From Bacillus sp. SD075 (GTDB taxonomy: Bacteria; Bacillota; Bacilli; Bacillales; DSM-1321), in assembly GCF_017355165.1 (NCBI RefSeq), contig NZ_JADILK010000006.1:124001-188000 (forward strand): a stretch of DNA of 64,000 nucleotides. Reading direction: 5' to 3'. This document shows, one piece after another, positions 55,606-64,000 of the stretch (the stretch's first letter is position 1; the number at the start of each line of letters is the position of its first letter). A model generated the notes under the pieces. That model worked only from the letters and a program-made list of their open reading frames with translations, did not search any database and had not been told where the DNA came from. The position numbers were made by a program, and so were the translations under genes.

Positions 55606-56694
55606 TTATTCTACAACGCCCGATTCTAAAATTTCCACTTTAGCCTCCACATTTATCGGGATAAAAGGATAGATTTCATCCCATTTTTTCTTATCCCAAT
55701 TTCTAGTCCTTGTTCGTACTTGTTCGCCAATCCCCAGGGGATCCACATGTAGTTTTTGAAAATTCCGCACTAATTTTTCCGAGCGTTCCTTCACATCTTT
55801 CGTCATTTTATCTTCTATAATTTTAATCATTTTAGGGGTTACTTCTTTACCGGTATATTCACGTAATATTGCCTTTATCTCAAGATCAATCGTTATTGGG
55901 GTATCTGTCATTGGCTTTGAAATCTTATATGACCTTTTTGTTTTTATATTGTTGACGGAAGCATATTTTTTTCCTTCAATTTTTGTAGAGAAACCTTCTT
56001 TACTTGTTGTATTCTCATACAACATTTTGAAAATAACATTTTCGCGGCTCTTAGTCTGATATACGTATTCCCCTTTACTATTAAACATGGCATTTCCTTT
56101 AATATAAACTTTCCCATCCAATGCTTTAACGATAGGTAAAATTGGGTCCATTCCTTCGGAGTAATGAGCATACAAAAAAAGATGGAGGTTAGTTCTAGGC
56201 AGCATACCCATTTCTATATTTTGTTCTATAGTGTTAGATAAATAAATGCCTTTATCTATGTTGCCAAACTGATGGCTTAACACCTCCTTCGCACTTCCTT
56301 CTACAATTCCGAGTTTCAACGTTGTTCCAATTGAAGGGTCTCTGATTAATGTATCAACTAGATAGAATATCCCTTGCTTTGCAAGCTTTTTTTCGTATAA
56401 GACCACCTCTATTTTCCCACTAAGGATGGGTCTTTCAGATTGCTGATTCATCTCATCCCGTACGTCTTTACTAAGTGATGATTTCGAACTAAAGGTAATA
56501 TTTTTAATGGTTTTATCTGGATAATAAAGCGGTGTTACAGCGATACCTTCGAAATGATTCTCATCGACATAATCATATCCCAAGGCTGTTGCCAAGTTAA
56601 TTTCATCGAGAACTTTACTATCCACCCCCATGCAACTTGAGAGAATACTGATTAAAAGAAGGATCAGGGCCAATTTCGCGAATAAAATTCTCAT
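55606..56694 (-). CDS. gerAC: Spore germination receptor lipoprotein, Ger(x)C family
   Basis: 362 residues. Seen: signal peptide with lipobox LSSC (near residue 21), LDEINLATALGYDYVDENHFEGIAVTPLYYP, GNAMFNSKGEYV and a C-terminal domain starting near 265 ending VEAKVEILESG. It is the C subunit of a nutrient germinant receptor, attached to the outer face of the spore inner membrane. Its start overlaps the gerAB stop by four bases (ATGA type), so the two are translationally coupled. Last gene of the operon. Confidence 0.92.
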   Translation of the reverse strand: MRILFAKLALILLLISILSSCMGVDSKVLDEINLATALGYDYVDENHFEGIAVTPLYYPDKTIKNITFSSKSSLSKDVRDEMNQQSERPILSGKIEVVLYEKKLAKQGIFYLVDTLIRDPSIGTTLKLGIVEGSAKEVLSHQFGNIDKGIYLSNTIEQNIEMGMLPRTNLHLFLYAHYSEGMDPILPIVKALDGKVYIKGNAMFNSKGEYVYQTKSRENVIFKMLYENTTSKEGFSTKIEGKKYASVNNIKTKRSYKISKPMTDTPITIDLEIKAILREYTGKEVTPKMIKIIEDKMTKDVKERSEKLVRNFQKLHVDPLGIGEQVRTRTRNWDKKKWDEIYPFIPINVEAKVEILESGVVE

Positions 56695-57776
56695 TTTTTA
56701 ATCTTCCTTTTTTTTGACATGACAGTAGACAAACATACTAGAAATAAGACATAAGGAATTTCCATAATCAATCCCAAATTTGAAATATAATCCACAAATT
56801 GATTAATCCTTTCCCTACCTTTAATCATATTTGTCATCACTACCAATAATATTAATAGTAGAGCATAAATTTTTTTCTGCTTCATTTTAAAGTATTGTGA
56901 AATCCCTCTTGCACAAACCCACATATAGAGACATACACTGGGTACTAAAACTAAGATCCATGTAGCGATACCTATGTACTCAAACCGTTCAACAAAAGGC
57001 ATTTGAACAATGCCCCAAAAGGACAAAGTTGCCCAAATATATCTGCTAATTTGGCCTTCACTGTAATACCCTATCGTCAAAATCGTTAGGCATAAATAAA
57101 CTAAAACAGAAGTAAGATTTCCTAGTTGCGCCCACTTTTGTGAACTTTTTCGATGTTTAACCAATGGATAATACATCATTAAAGTGGAAACACCTAAATA
57201 GCTATATGACATTTGCTTGGATGCAAGGGCCATGTCTTTAAGAGAATGATTCCATATAGGTAATAGGTTGCGAAAATGTGTAAATTCTAGGGGGAAATAA
57301 AAAGTTAAAATTAAATAAGATGGTATAGTGATCCCTAAAAAGCAAATACCAGTGACCACTCTAAACCCACCTAAAACCACATAATAAATTAATAAAGCAA
57401 ATATGGTGGTCACCAGCCATGTGTTAATTTGAGGGAATACCCATGATTGAACTATTTCGAGATAGGATCTTAAAACGGAAATACCCACCATCAGCCAATA
57501 CAGTATCCAGATGATATTTAGCAAACCCCCAAGCCACTTACCAAAAAGGCGTTTATGTATGCCTATTAGGTCCATATCGTGGCGGTTTAATACGTTATAC
57601 ATACCCCAAATGCCAAATGAAAAGACTACACCGCTTATAATGACAGCCATCCAAGCATCATGGCCAGCAGATTGAATGATTAACCTCTGAAAGCCCAGAA
57701 CCCCTACACCTATCTGAATCTTAACGATTAAAAAAAAGACAAGAAATGGTGAGATTTGATCACTTTTATCGTTCAT
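56691..57776 (-). CDS. gerAB: Spore germination receptor permease-like subunit, GerAB family
   Basis: 361 residues with about ten membrane helices, amino-acid permease superfamily. Seen: SPFLVFFLIVKIQIGVGVLGF, HDAWMAVIISG, and WILYWLMVGISVLRSYLEIVQ. In known receptors this subunit binds the germinant, usually an amino acid. ATG 57776 is favoured, ten bases after GGAGG; the longer frame begins inside the gerAA-gerAB junction, where that site lies. Germinant identity cannot be read from sequence. Confidence 0.92.
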   Translation of the reverse strand: MNDKSDQISPFLVFFLIVKIQIGVGVLGFQRLIIQSAGHDAWMAVIISGVVFSFGIWGMYNVLNRHDMDLIGIHKRLFGKWLGGLLNIIWILYWLMVGISVLRSYLEIVQSWVFPQINTWLVTTIFALLIYYVVLGGFRVVTGICFLGITIPSYLILTFYFPLEFTHFRNLLPIWNHSLKDMALASKQMSYSYLGVSTLMMYYPLVKHRKSSQKWAQLGNLTSVLVYLCLTILTIGYYSEGQISRYIWATLSFWGIVQMPFVERFEYIGIATWILVLVPSVCLYMWVCARGISQYFKMKQKKIYALLLILLVVMTNMIKGRERINQFVDYISNLGLIMEIPYVLFLVCLSTVMSKKRKIKK

Positions 57777-57797
57777 GTATGAAACCTCCACTTTCAC

Positions 57798-59273
57798 TTA
57801 GTCTTTAGAATCTTCCTTGGGTTCTAATCGGATAGTGTCTTCCGTCTGAACCTCAATTGGACGTTTAGCCTGAAGAAAAAATGGTAAACGGATCAAGGCA
57901 TCCCGCATATCATACACCCTTGGCGGATAAATAGGTTCAAGAAATGGCCTCCCCAAGGAAGTAATCCTTAGTAGATGCACAAGTAAAAAACAAAAACTGA
58001 TTCCTATACCCACTAATCCTAAAAAATAAGCCATAAGCAGGAAAGGAAATCGAATCATTCGAATGGTATTCCCCATTTGATAGACAGGTGTAGTAAAAGA
58101 ACCAAGGGCAGACAATGCAACAAGAATTAATAATACATTACTTGTCAGCCCTGCTTCTACAGATGCCGTTCCAATTACAATACCGCCTACGATACCTATC
58201 GTCTGACCTACTTTAGTCGGCAGTCTAGCTCCTGCCTCCCGAAGAAGTTCAATGGCTAATTCCAAGATTAATGCTTCTAAAATCGGTGGAAATGGAATTC
58301 CGCTTCGTGAAATCACAAGTGTACTGACTAAATCCTTTGGGATTAATTCATAATGATAGGTGAGAACCGCGACATAGATGGGTGTCACTAAGATGGAAAA
58401 CAATACAGAAAAAAAACGAATAAGCCTAAAGAATGAGGCAGTTGTCCAGTTGAGAAAATAATCTTCGAATGCAGCAAAGTATTCAATGAGTGTGGAAGGC
58501 CCAAGTAAACCATGCGGAGCTCCGTCCACCAAGATCACTACTTTGCCTTCACCAAGTACTGCAGCCAATCGATCCGGTCGTTCTGTATCGATAAATTGAG
58601 GAAAAGGAGAATTTTTATTATCTTCTATCATTTGTGAAATATAGGAGCTATCAATTATTTGGTTAACCCTTAAATCAGATATGCGCTGTATGACGGTTTC
58701 TACATTCTCCCTATTTGCAATTCCTTCTATATGAAGCACAGCTACCCTTGTCTTGGATAACTTCCCAACAATAATTTCTTCAACAGCCAATTCTGCAATT
58801 GGAAGCCGTTTTCGGATTAAATATAAATTCGTATCCAGTGATTCGACCAGTGCTTCTTTCGGACCTACAACACTGTATTCTACCTCTGGCAGTGTAACTT
58901 GCCTCGAAGTGTTATTTGCTGCTTTAATTAAAACTGCTTGATCAGATTGATTATTTAATGTAATGGCTATATAACCTATTAACAGCTGACCTTGTAGTTC
59001 AGCAGGGTTTTTTGTAAAAATAAGCCCCTCTATTGGCAAGTTGTGTACAAGTTCTTCCAGAGTTGAAGAATTTGTATGTAAAAAGGGAAGGAGGTCTCTA
59101 TGCAGTATATCTTTATCAATTAATGTATCGAAAAAAGATACACAGTATATTTCATTTTCAAAATCGAGTGTAAAGCTTATGAAGTCCTTTGACTTTTGCA
59201 TTTGTTTGAGTACATCAGTGAAGTCTGTAGTCTTTTGTATTTTTTGCTTTTTAAAAAATGAAAACCTTTCCAT
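57798..59273 (-). CDS. gerAA: Spore germination receptor A subunit, GerA family
   Basis: 491 residues. Seen: a soluble N-terminal part to about residue 285, PEVEYSVVGPKEALVESLDTNLYLIRKRLP, EGKVVILVDGAPHGLLGPSTLIEYF, and a C-terminal block of about five helices with LVISRSGIPFPPILEALILELAIELLREAGARLP and QTIGIVGGIVIGTASVEAGL. All are GerAA hallmarks. First gene of the three-gene operon, with RBS AAAGGAG nine bases before the ATG. Expression is expected in the forespore under sigma-G, though no promoter was confirmed. Confidence 0.94.
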   Translation of the reverse strand: MERFSFFKKQKIQKTTDFTDVLKQMQKSKDFISFTLDFENEIYCVSFFDTLIDKDILHRDLLPFLHTNSSTLEELVHNLPIEGLIFTKNPAELQGQLLIGYIAITLNNQSDQAVLIKAANNTSRQVTLPEVEYSVVGPKEALVESLDTNLYLIRKRLPIAELAVEEIIVGKLSKTRVAVLHIEGIANRENVETVIQRISDLRVNQIIDSSYISQMIEDNKNSPFPQFIDTERPDRLAAVLGEGKVVILVDGAPHGLLGPSTLIEYFAAFEDYFLNWTTASFFRLIRFFSVLFSILVTPIYVAVLTYHYELIPKDLVSTLVISRSGIPFPPILEALILELAIELLREAGARLPTKVGQTIGIVGGIVIGTASVEAGLTSNVLLILVALSALGSFTTPVYQMGNTIRMIRFPFLLMAYFLGLVGIGISFCFLLVHLLRITSLGRPFLEPIYPPRVYDMRDALIRLPFFLQAKRPIEVQTEDTIRLEPKEDSKD

Positions 59274-59428
59274 AAGACTCCACTCCTTTGATTGTAAGAT
59301 ATGGATATTATTAACGAATTGGAGGGTTTTATGCGGGAAAAGTCAAGAGTGAAATTAGTGGGCAATTGTAATTTTCAATAAATTTATTACTGAGTTTTTA
59401 TCGAATAAATAAATAAGCATCATAAAAG
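59274..59428. other. Upstream region of gerA operon
   Basis: Probable gerAA promoter region. No gene, and no sequence I could firmly assign as a sigma-G promoter. Confidence 0.35.
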
Positions 59429-59803
59429 GAGGCTGGGACATAAGTATTTTAGTCAACGATATACCCGAACTATAAGCGGAATTTCCGTCGAATAGATCGG
59501 GTCTTTATTTGGTCTTTTTAATAGATTTTGTTGCTTCTTGCATCCTATGTGTAATGGAGCGGAAGACAATCGAGTCCTGCGGGAAATAGAGGAAAGGCTG
59601 AGACCCCGCAGGCTTGCCGAGGAGGCTCAAGCTTCCTCCCCGCGGAAAGCGAGTGTCTGTAGCGCAATGGAACGAACTTGTTCTTACAAGCTTGAATGGA
59701 TGAATAAAAACAACATCTACAAAAGCAGCATGATATTTAATAGGTAGAATAACGTAGAATGATTCGTCTTTGAGGATGGTTTATTTAGTTATGTCCCAGC
59801 CTC
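59429..59803. repeat. Structured dispersed repeat, copy 1
   Basis: About 375 bp bounded by the inverted repeat GAGGCTGGGACATAA / TTATGTCCCAGCCTC. The interior has GC-rich palindromes (CCTGCGGG..CCCCGCAGG and GAGGAGGCT..GGAAAGC) and a hairpin near the left end (CCCGAACTAT...). A near-identical copy lies at 60899. The small open frames inside are not genes. Confidence 0.85.
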
Positions 59804-60149
59804 TTCGTTTAGAAACCTCGATAGTAATCTAGTTGTTTAGCGATTCCTCCCTTATCTGACCTTTAAAACCAGTAACTCTAGCAACCATTTTTCTGATTTA
59901 CAGCACTTTCTTCAAGTTAAATCCAGCTACACCCAAAATCAACTACTTGGTTCCAAGTGGTTGATCGTCTTATTGGCGGGGCCGATACTGGAAGAGGATT
60001 TAGAGAACATATCTTTTTTCCCTTGGAAAATCTCTTTGAAAATTCAACACTCATAATCCTGTTTGCACGGAATGCAAAAAAAAGATGGACAAACTTTATT
60101 TACACAGTACGAAAAAATGATTCCGTGAAAAAAGCGTCCTAATACGCAA
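59804..60149 (-). other. Remnant-bearing spacer
   Basis: The minus strand at about 59860-59945 reads LGVAGFNLKKVL then stop and KMVARVTGFKGQ, reminiscent of the C-terminal end of an IS1182-type transposase but too short to be sure. The plus strand has a 61-codon frame at 59957 with no ribosome binding site. No intact gene. Confidence 0.3.
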
Positions 60150-60449
60150 TTAGGGCTTACCGCTGTAGTAGACAATATGTTGATAACGAATATGGTGATT
60201 TAAATTTCTAACGGTGAGTTGAATGTGGTCAATAGCCACTCCAGTTAATTTTCCTTCTAATGTACCGTTTGTTGTTACGACAATGATTGTTTTTTCTAAA
60301 TTCATTAGTAAATGATCTAAAAAAACTGGTTCAGTAGGTATCGTATAGGTCGGGGATAAATTTCTCATCATTGCTGGAAAACCACTTGTATAAGCGTATT
60401 GACCAGGTGGCAATGTTTCACGATAAGGTTCATAAGGGAAACTTTGCAT
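60150..60449 (-). CDS. DUF2642 spore-coat-like protein
   Basis: 99 residues. Seen: a Tyr/Pro-rich N-terminal arm (SFPYEPYRETLPPGQYAYTS) and a C-terminal Sm-like fold, TIIVVTTNGTLEGKLTGV followed by DHIQLTVRNLNHHIRYQHIVY. This matches DUF2642 proteins, several of which are spore coat or exosporium components in Bacillus. RBS AAAAGGAGTG lies upstream of the ATG. Transcribed alone, close to the gerA operon. Confidence 0.75.
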   Translation of the reverse strand: MQSFPYEPYRETLPPGQYAYTSGFPAMMRNLSPTYTIPTEPVFLDHLLMNLEKTIIVVTTNGTLEGKLTGVAIDHIQLTVRNLNHHIRYQHIVYYSGKP

Positions 60450-60494
60450 TATTCATTTCACTCCTTTTATTTAACATACGCCGAATTTATATAG

Positions 60495-60680
60495 ATGCAT
60501 CATAAAAAACAATACATTTTAAGTGGAGCATTACCAATAAACACTGCACAAAAAAGCAACTATTCGCAGACAAATAGTTACTCAGGGGAAAGATGGAACC
60601 CTATTGGAGGTGTATGTGAACCATATTTAAATATATGTAGCGAAATAAATTCTGTTCCTAATGATGAGGATGCTAAGTAA
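60495..60680 (+). CDS. Hypothetical small protein
   Basis: 61 codons, MHHKKQYILSGALPINTAQKS...NICSEINSVPNDEDAK, divergent from the DUF2642 gene. Codon use looks protein-like and the composition (Asn/Ser/Tyr) suits a spore protein, but there is no clear ribosome binding site. Unrecognised. Confidence 0.3.
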   Translation: MHHKKQYILSGALPINTAQKSNYSQTNSYSGERWNPIGGVCEPYLNICSEINSVPNDEDAK

Positions 60681-60777
60681 ACAAAAACTGTGATTGGTCA
60701 AAGTTAAAAAAAGTAACTATACCCCGTATTTTAAAACAAAAAATACTCTAGTCAAAAGTGGTCTATCTTAAAGGTAA

Positions 60778-60880
60778 AACAAAGCTGATAGGAGCGGGTG
60801 TTCGAAACTCCTGCGGGAAAAGTGCGTCTAAGGGAGCCCCCGCGGAAACGAGTGCCTGGGACAGGAAATCAACGTCCAAA
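60778..60880. repeat. Partial GC-rich repeat related to the dispersed repeats
   Basis: CTCCTGCGGGAAAAGTGCG...GGGAGCCCCCGCGGAAACG, then AGTGCCTGGGACAGG and AAATCAACGT. It resembles the interior of the 59429/60899 elements and a repeat type common in Bacillus genomes, but lacks the terminal inverted repeats. Confidence 0.6.
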
Positions 60881-60898
60881 TGGTACAAGCCATAAAAA

Positions 60899-61269
60899 AG
60901 GGGCTGGGACATTAGTATTTTAGTCAACGATAAACCCGAACTATAAGCGGAATTTCCGGCTAATAGTTCGGGTCTTTATTTGTTCTTTTCAATGGATTTT
61001 GTTGCTTCTTGCATCCTATGTGTAATGGAGCGGAAGACAATCGAGTCCTGCGGGAAATAGAGGAAAGGCTGAGACCCCGCAGGCTTGCCGAGGAGGCTCC
61101 GCTTCCTCCCCGCGGAAAGCGAGTGTCTGTAGCGCAATGGAACGAACGTGTTCTTAGCTTGAATGGATGAATAAAAACAACATATACGAAAACAGCATTA
61201 TTTTTAATAGTAGAATAACTTAGAATGATCCGTCTTTGAGGTTGGTTTATTTAGTTATGTCCCAGCCTC
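60899..61269. repeat. Structured dispersed repeat, copy 2
   Basis: About 371 bp, nearly identical to 59429-59803. Its left hairpin is fully paired here (CCCGAACTAT / ATAGTTCGGG, followed by TCTTTATTT, terminator-like), and it ends TTATGTCCCAGCCTC. It stands just downstream of the short-chain dehydrogenase gene. Confidence 0.85.
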
Positions 61270-61333
61270 TTCAAAAGGCATACATCGTGTACGCCTTTTA
61301 TATTTATTCATTTTCTGAACCAGCAAATAAAAC

Positions 61334-62077
61334 TTATACGGCCGTATAACCTCCGTCTACAATAAGGCTTGTGCCTGTAACAAATGATGCATCGTCACTT
61401 GCAAGAAAGAGAACAGCTTTCGCCACTTCTTCCGCTCTGCCTAAACGGCCGATTGGATGTAAATCGATCAACCCTTGTCTTATCTCACCTTGTGCTTTTG
61501 CAATAAGTGGTGTATCAATATAGCCAGGGCAAACTGCATTGACACGAATGCCATCTTTGGCATAAGTCGAACCTAACGTTTGTGTTAACAGTTTGACCCC
61601 GCCTTTAGCAGCAGAATAGGCAGTTACCCCTGGTTTCCCTGCATGGCTATGGATGGAGCCTGTATTGACAATGGCGCCGCCAGTAGATTGTTTTTGCATT
61701 TGCTCTATCGCATATTTATCGGATAGGAAGACACCGGATAAATTAATATCAATCGTTTTTTGCCATTGATCATAGCTTAACTCATGGATGTTTCCGTCTC
61801 TTGCAATACCTGCGTTTGCGAACATGATATCCAGTTTTCCATATTTATTAACCGTCTTTTCGACCATATTCTTTACGTCATTTTCATTCGTAACATCGGT
61901 TTTAACAAAAAGAGTATCATACCCTTTTCCATTTAACTCATCTGACACGGCTTGTCCATGATCAGCAAAATCGGCAATGACCACCTTGGCTCCTTCTTCT
62001 GCAAATAATAAAGCCGTACTTGCACCAATTCCGCTTGCTCCCCCTGTTACGATCGCCACTTTATTTTCCAATCTCAT
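61334..62077 (-). CDS. Short-chain dehydrogenase/reductase (SDR)
   Basis: 247 residues, classical SDR. Seen: cofactor loop TGGASGIG (11-18), DVTN, FANAG, and the catalytic Ser141, Tyr154 and Lys158 (YSAAKGG), then CPGYIDTP and the C-terminal GTSLIVDGGYTAV. The acidic IADFAD after the second strand suggests NAD. It oxidises or reduces an alcohol/ketone of unknown identity. RBS AAGGAG upstream. It is a paralog of the broken SDR gene just upstream, both divergent from a GAF-domain protein that may control them. Confidence 0.9.
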   Translation of the reverse strand: MRLENKVAIVTGGASGIGASTALLFAEEGAKVVIADFADHGQAVSDELNGKGYDTLFVKTDVTNENDVKNMVEKTVNKYGKLDIMFANAGIARDGNIHELSYDQWQKTIDINLSGVFLSDKYAIEQMQKQSTGGAIVNTGSIHSHAGKPGVTAYSAAKGGVKLLTQTLGSTYAKDGIRVNAVCPGYIDTPLIAKAQGEIRQGLIDLHPIGRLGRAEEVAKAVLFLASDDASFVTGTSLIVDGGYTAV

Positions 62078-62131
62078 ATTTAAACACTCCTTGGTTTTGG
62101 TTTTTTATATCCGCTAGAATGGTAGGCATTT

Positions 62132-62886
62132 TTAGCGAGCTGTTGCTCCGCCATCTATCACAAATTCGGCACCCGTCGTATAGGAAGATTCGTCTGAGGC
62201 AATGAAAAGTACTGTATTCGCCACATTGTTGACGCTTCCCAGATGCCCCAATGGGAATTCTTTACCCAATTCATCTTTTGTACTGCCTGATTGTTCTGAT
62301 GCATAGTCCGCCATCCCGGTATCGATATATCCTGGATGAATCGAGTTTGCACGGACTCCTTTTGAAGCATACTCGATGGCAGCATCTTTAGTCATTGTCC
62401 GGACTGCCCCCTTACTTGCACCATATAAAACATGACCAGGGGCGCCAATCCAGCCTGCAATGGAAGACGCATTTATGACTGAACCTTTATTTAGTTTCGC
62501 CATCAGTGGCATAATATGTTTCATTCCCAAGAATACGCCGGTTACGTTTATTGACATGAGAAGATTCCATCCTCCAATTCAATCTCTGCAACCGGTTTAA
62601 TGATATAAATACCCGCATTGTTGAACAGAACATCCACTTTATCAAAAGTATCGATCGTTTCCTTTGCAACCCTTTTCCAATCTTCTTCATTGCTGACATC
62701 ATGACGGATGAATAGGGCCTCCCCGCCGATTGCCTGGATGTCTTTCACAGCTTGATCACCGGATTCCTGGTTTATGTCTGTGATGACGATTTTTGCACCC
62801 TCCCTAGCAAATAGCAAAGCTGTTTCTTTCCCGATCCCTGTACCCCCGCCTGTAATGATTGCCACTTTGTTTTCAAGTCTCATCAT
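62132..62886 (-). pseudogene. Short-chain dehydrogenase broken by a single-base deletion
   Basis: The first part (62886 to about 62569) has TGGGTGIG, ITDIN and NNAGIYIIKPVAEIELED. The second (about 62569 to 62132) has MSINVTGVFLGMKHIMP, YGASKGA with Tyr and Lys, and IHPGYIDTG. The junction reads GAGGATGGAATCTTCTC; adding one T (GAGGATTGGAATC) restores ELEDWNLLMSINV, the expected SDR sequence of about 251 residues. One deletion is enough to explain the break; a sequencing error cannot be excluded. Confidence 0.85.
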
Positions 62887-63154
62887 ATAACCAGATCTCC
62901 TTTTTTTCTATGCAACAGATTACTTGAGCACCAGAAATCCCCATCCCTAGATATTCTCCCTAGACGACCAGTCTTATACAAGCAAAAAGCTGACTGCCAT
63001 GTGAAATAGAATGGCCACCCAATGGCTTCATTCTGTGTTCATACATTTATTTTACTCCTTACAATTTGAATTACTATCCTATAAAGTGCTGTATAATAAT
63101 AGGGTTAGCGCCCCCTTTTTATAGGGTATTTTGTTTTAAGGAGTGGGAATTTAC

Positions 63155-64000
63155 ATGGCTCAGCCCTTTCATGCATATGAAGAAATAACATTTCAGCAAT
63201 TCATATTATTCATAAAAAGTCATCACAAACAGATTGAAGAAAATAACAATATTTATTTGAATCTAGAGCCCTTCATATTAGAGCCTGAACGTAAGATGAT
63301 ACAAACAGTACTGGAATCATTTTTACTATTTTTATCCGCCCCAAACATCGAGGAGATAAAAGACACATACGAAGATCATCTGGATACTTGGCTTCAATCA
63401 CTTTTACCCCTTTTAAATGAGAATCATTTCAGCATGTTCCGTTTAATCTTTGAAAAGTCCATTGTTACCTTAATGGTAAACCTGAAACATGCCCAAACCC
63501 TATCCATTCTTATGTACTTATTATCCATTTTCTCTCATCTTATCCATAGCTATAACAAGTGGTTGGGCGACGAATCGGAGCAACATCCCAAAACCAAACA
63601 AGTGAATGCAGAACTTAAAAGACTGCAGCTACTGGACCAATTAGATGAACTTCTAATTAACTCATCAGGATTTAAGGATTTTGCCTTTATCCTAAAAAAA
63701 TGTGAAGAGTTCTTTAACTATAAAAGATGTGTTTTTTATGCTTATATTCCTTGGTCCAATCAATTCTACGGCACCATAGGAGCGGAGCTGCCAAAAGTCC
63801 AAAGCATGAGGGGACAACTCAACTCCAGGCAATCCATGGTGTTCAATTCAAAAAAACCGGTATTTTTAAAGAATCCGCATAATTACATTAAAGAGGAACA
63901 TATACAGCTATTTAATCTTTCATCTGTCATTTTTGTACCGATTGTTCATGACACGCAAGTGTTCGGCTGGCTGACCTTTGATCAATTAGGGGAGGAATTC
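63155..64000 (+). CDS. GAF-domain protein, probable regulator (partial)
   Basis: The first 282 residues; the gene runs off the right edge. Seen: an all-helical N-terminal part (to about 150, with many Leu and Phe) and a GAF-like domain from about 165 (ILKKCEEFFNYKRCVFYAYIPWSNQFYGTIGAELP..., then FNLSSVIFVPIVHDTQVFGWLTFD). Proteins of this form often end in a LuxR- or Fis-type HTH and control a neighbouring operon. ATG 63155 follows AAGGAG at 63138-63143. It is divergent from the SDR genes. Confidence 0.7.
   Translation, partial: MAQPFHAYEEITFQQFILFIKSHHKQIEENNNIYLNLEPFILEPERKMIQTVLESFLLFLSAPNIEEIKDTYEDHLDTWLQSLLPLLNENHFSMFRLIFEKSIVTLMVNLKHAQTLSILMYLLSIFSHLIHSYNKWLGDESEQHPKTKQVNAELKRLQLLDQLDELLINSSGFKDFAFILKKCEEFFNYKRCVFYAYIPWSNQFYGTIGAELPKVQSMRGQLNSRQSMVFNSKKPVFLKNPHNYIKEEHIQLFNLSSVIFVPIVHDTQVFGWLTFDQLGEEF

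Noticed and set aside
59538-59747. Plus-strand 69-codon frame
   Set aside because: It lies wholly inside a dispersed repeat that is present in two copies with small indels; not a gene.
59957-60142. 61-codon plus-strand frame before the DUF2642 gene
   Set aside because: No ribosome binding site and no family resemblance; it sits in a remnant-rich spacer.
1-64000. CRISPR arrays, rRNA, tRNA, riboswitches, phage genes
   Set aside because: Looked for regular repeats, cloverleaf sequences and structural gene blocks; none were seen.

Overview
This window looks like the chromosome of a low-G+C, endospore-forming Bacillaceae bacterium (Bacillus/Peribacillus/Neobacillus-like). The basis is a complete gerA-type germinant receptor operon, spore-coat-like DUF2642 proteins, close resemblance of many products to B. 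subtilis proteins (IolT, IolD, IolB, IolE, FbaA, YczE), AGGAGG ribosome binding sites and Bacillus-type dispersed repeats. Most genes lie on the minus strand.

Layout. 1-3.1 kb: two NikA-type metal/opine-binding lipoproteins (one cut by the window edge, with a Zur-like box upstream) and a GNAT acetyltransferase. 3.5-4.3 kb: an Excalibur-domain membrane protein. 4.6-9.6 kb: a PucR-type regulator divergent from an MFS transporter plus AbgB-like amidohydrolase operon. 9.7-11.2 kb: decayed genes, and an IS6-family element inserted in a small membrane protein gene. 11.3-20.2 kb: aldolase, YczE-like protein, malic enzyme, decayed rpe, rpiB, full-length transketolase and two-subunit transketolase. 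20.3-39.1 kb: two IolG-like dehydrogenases, a XylFGH-type ABC importer with a sugar isomerase/epimerase, a decayed IS3 element, four tandem RbsB-like binding proteins plus a remnant of a fifth, a third Gfo/Idh dehydrogenase, a zinc alcohol dehydrogenase and an RbsAC-type importer. 39.5-52.7 kb: MFS transporter, iolT, iolE, iolB, iolD, iolG, an unusual PFK-type kinase, a LacI-family regulator, a further dehydrogenase and a GabD-like aldehyde dehydrogenase. 53-64 kb: spore-related genes (DUF2642, gerAA-AB-AC), a D-2-hydroxyacid dehydrogenase, structured repeats, an intact and a frameshifted short-chain dehydrogenase, and the start of a GAF-domain protein.

How it may work together. The 12-52 kb block is a sugar/cyclitol catabolic island. 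Sixteen sites with an AAGCGCTT-like core lie almost entirely between its genes, in front of fba, tkt, the split transketolase, the iolG copies, the isomerase-xylFGH operon, the RbsA-like gene, iolT, iolE, pfk and the idh-lacI pair. The simplest reading is one regulon under the LacI-family protein at 48.9-49.9 kb, carrying cyclitols or related sugars through dehydrogenation, dehydration and ring opening into a dedicated set of glycolytic/pentose-phosphate enzymes. The canonical inositol kinase (IolC), aldolase (IolJ) and IolA are not in the window. The PFK-type kinase, class II aldolase and GabD-like enzyme sit where they might substitute, but this is inference. No rRNA, tRNA or CRISPR array was seen.
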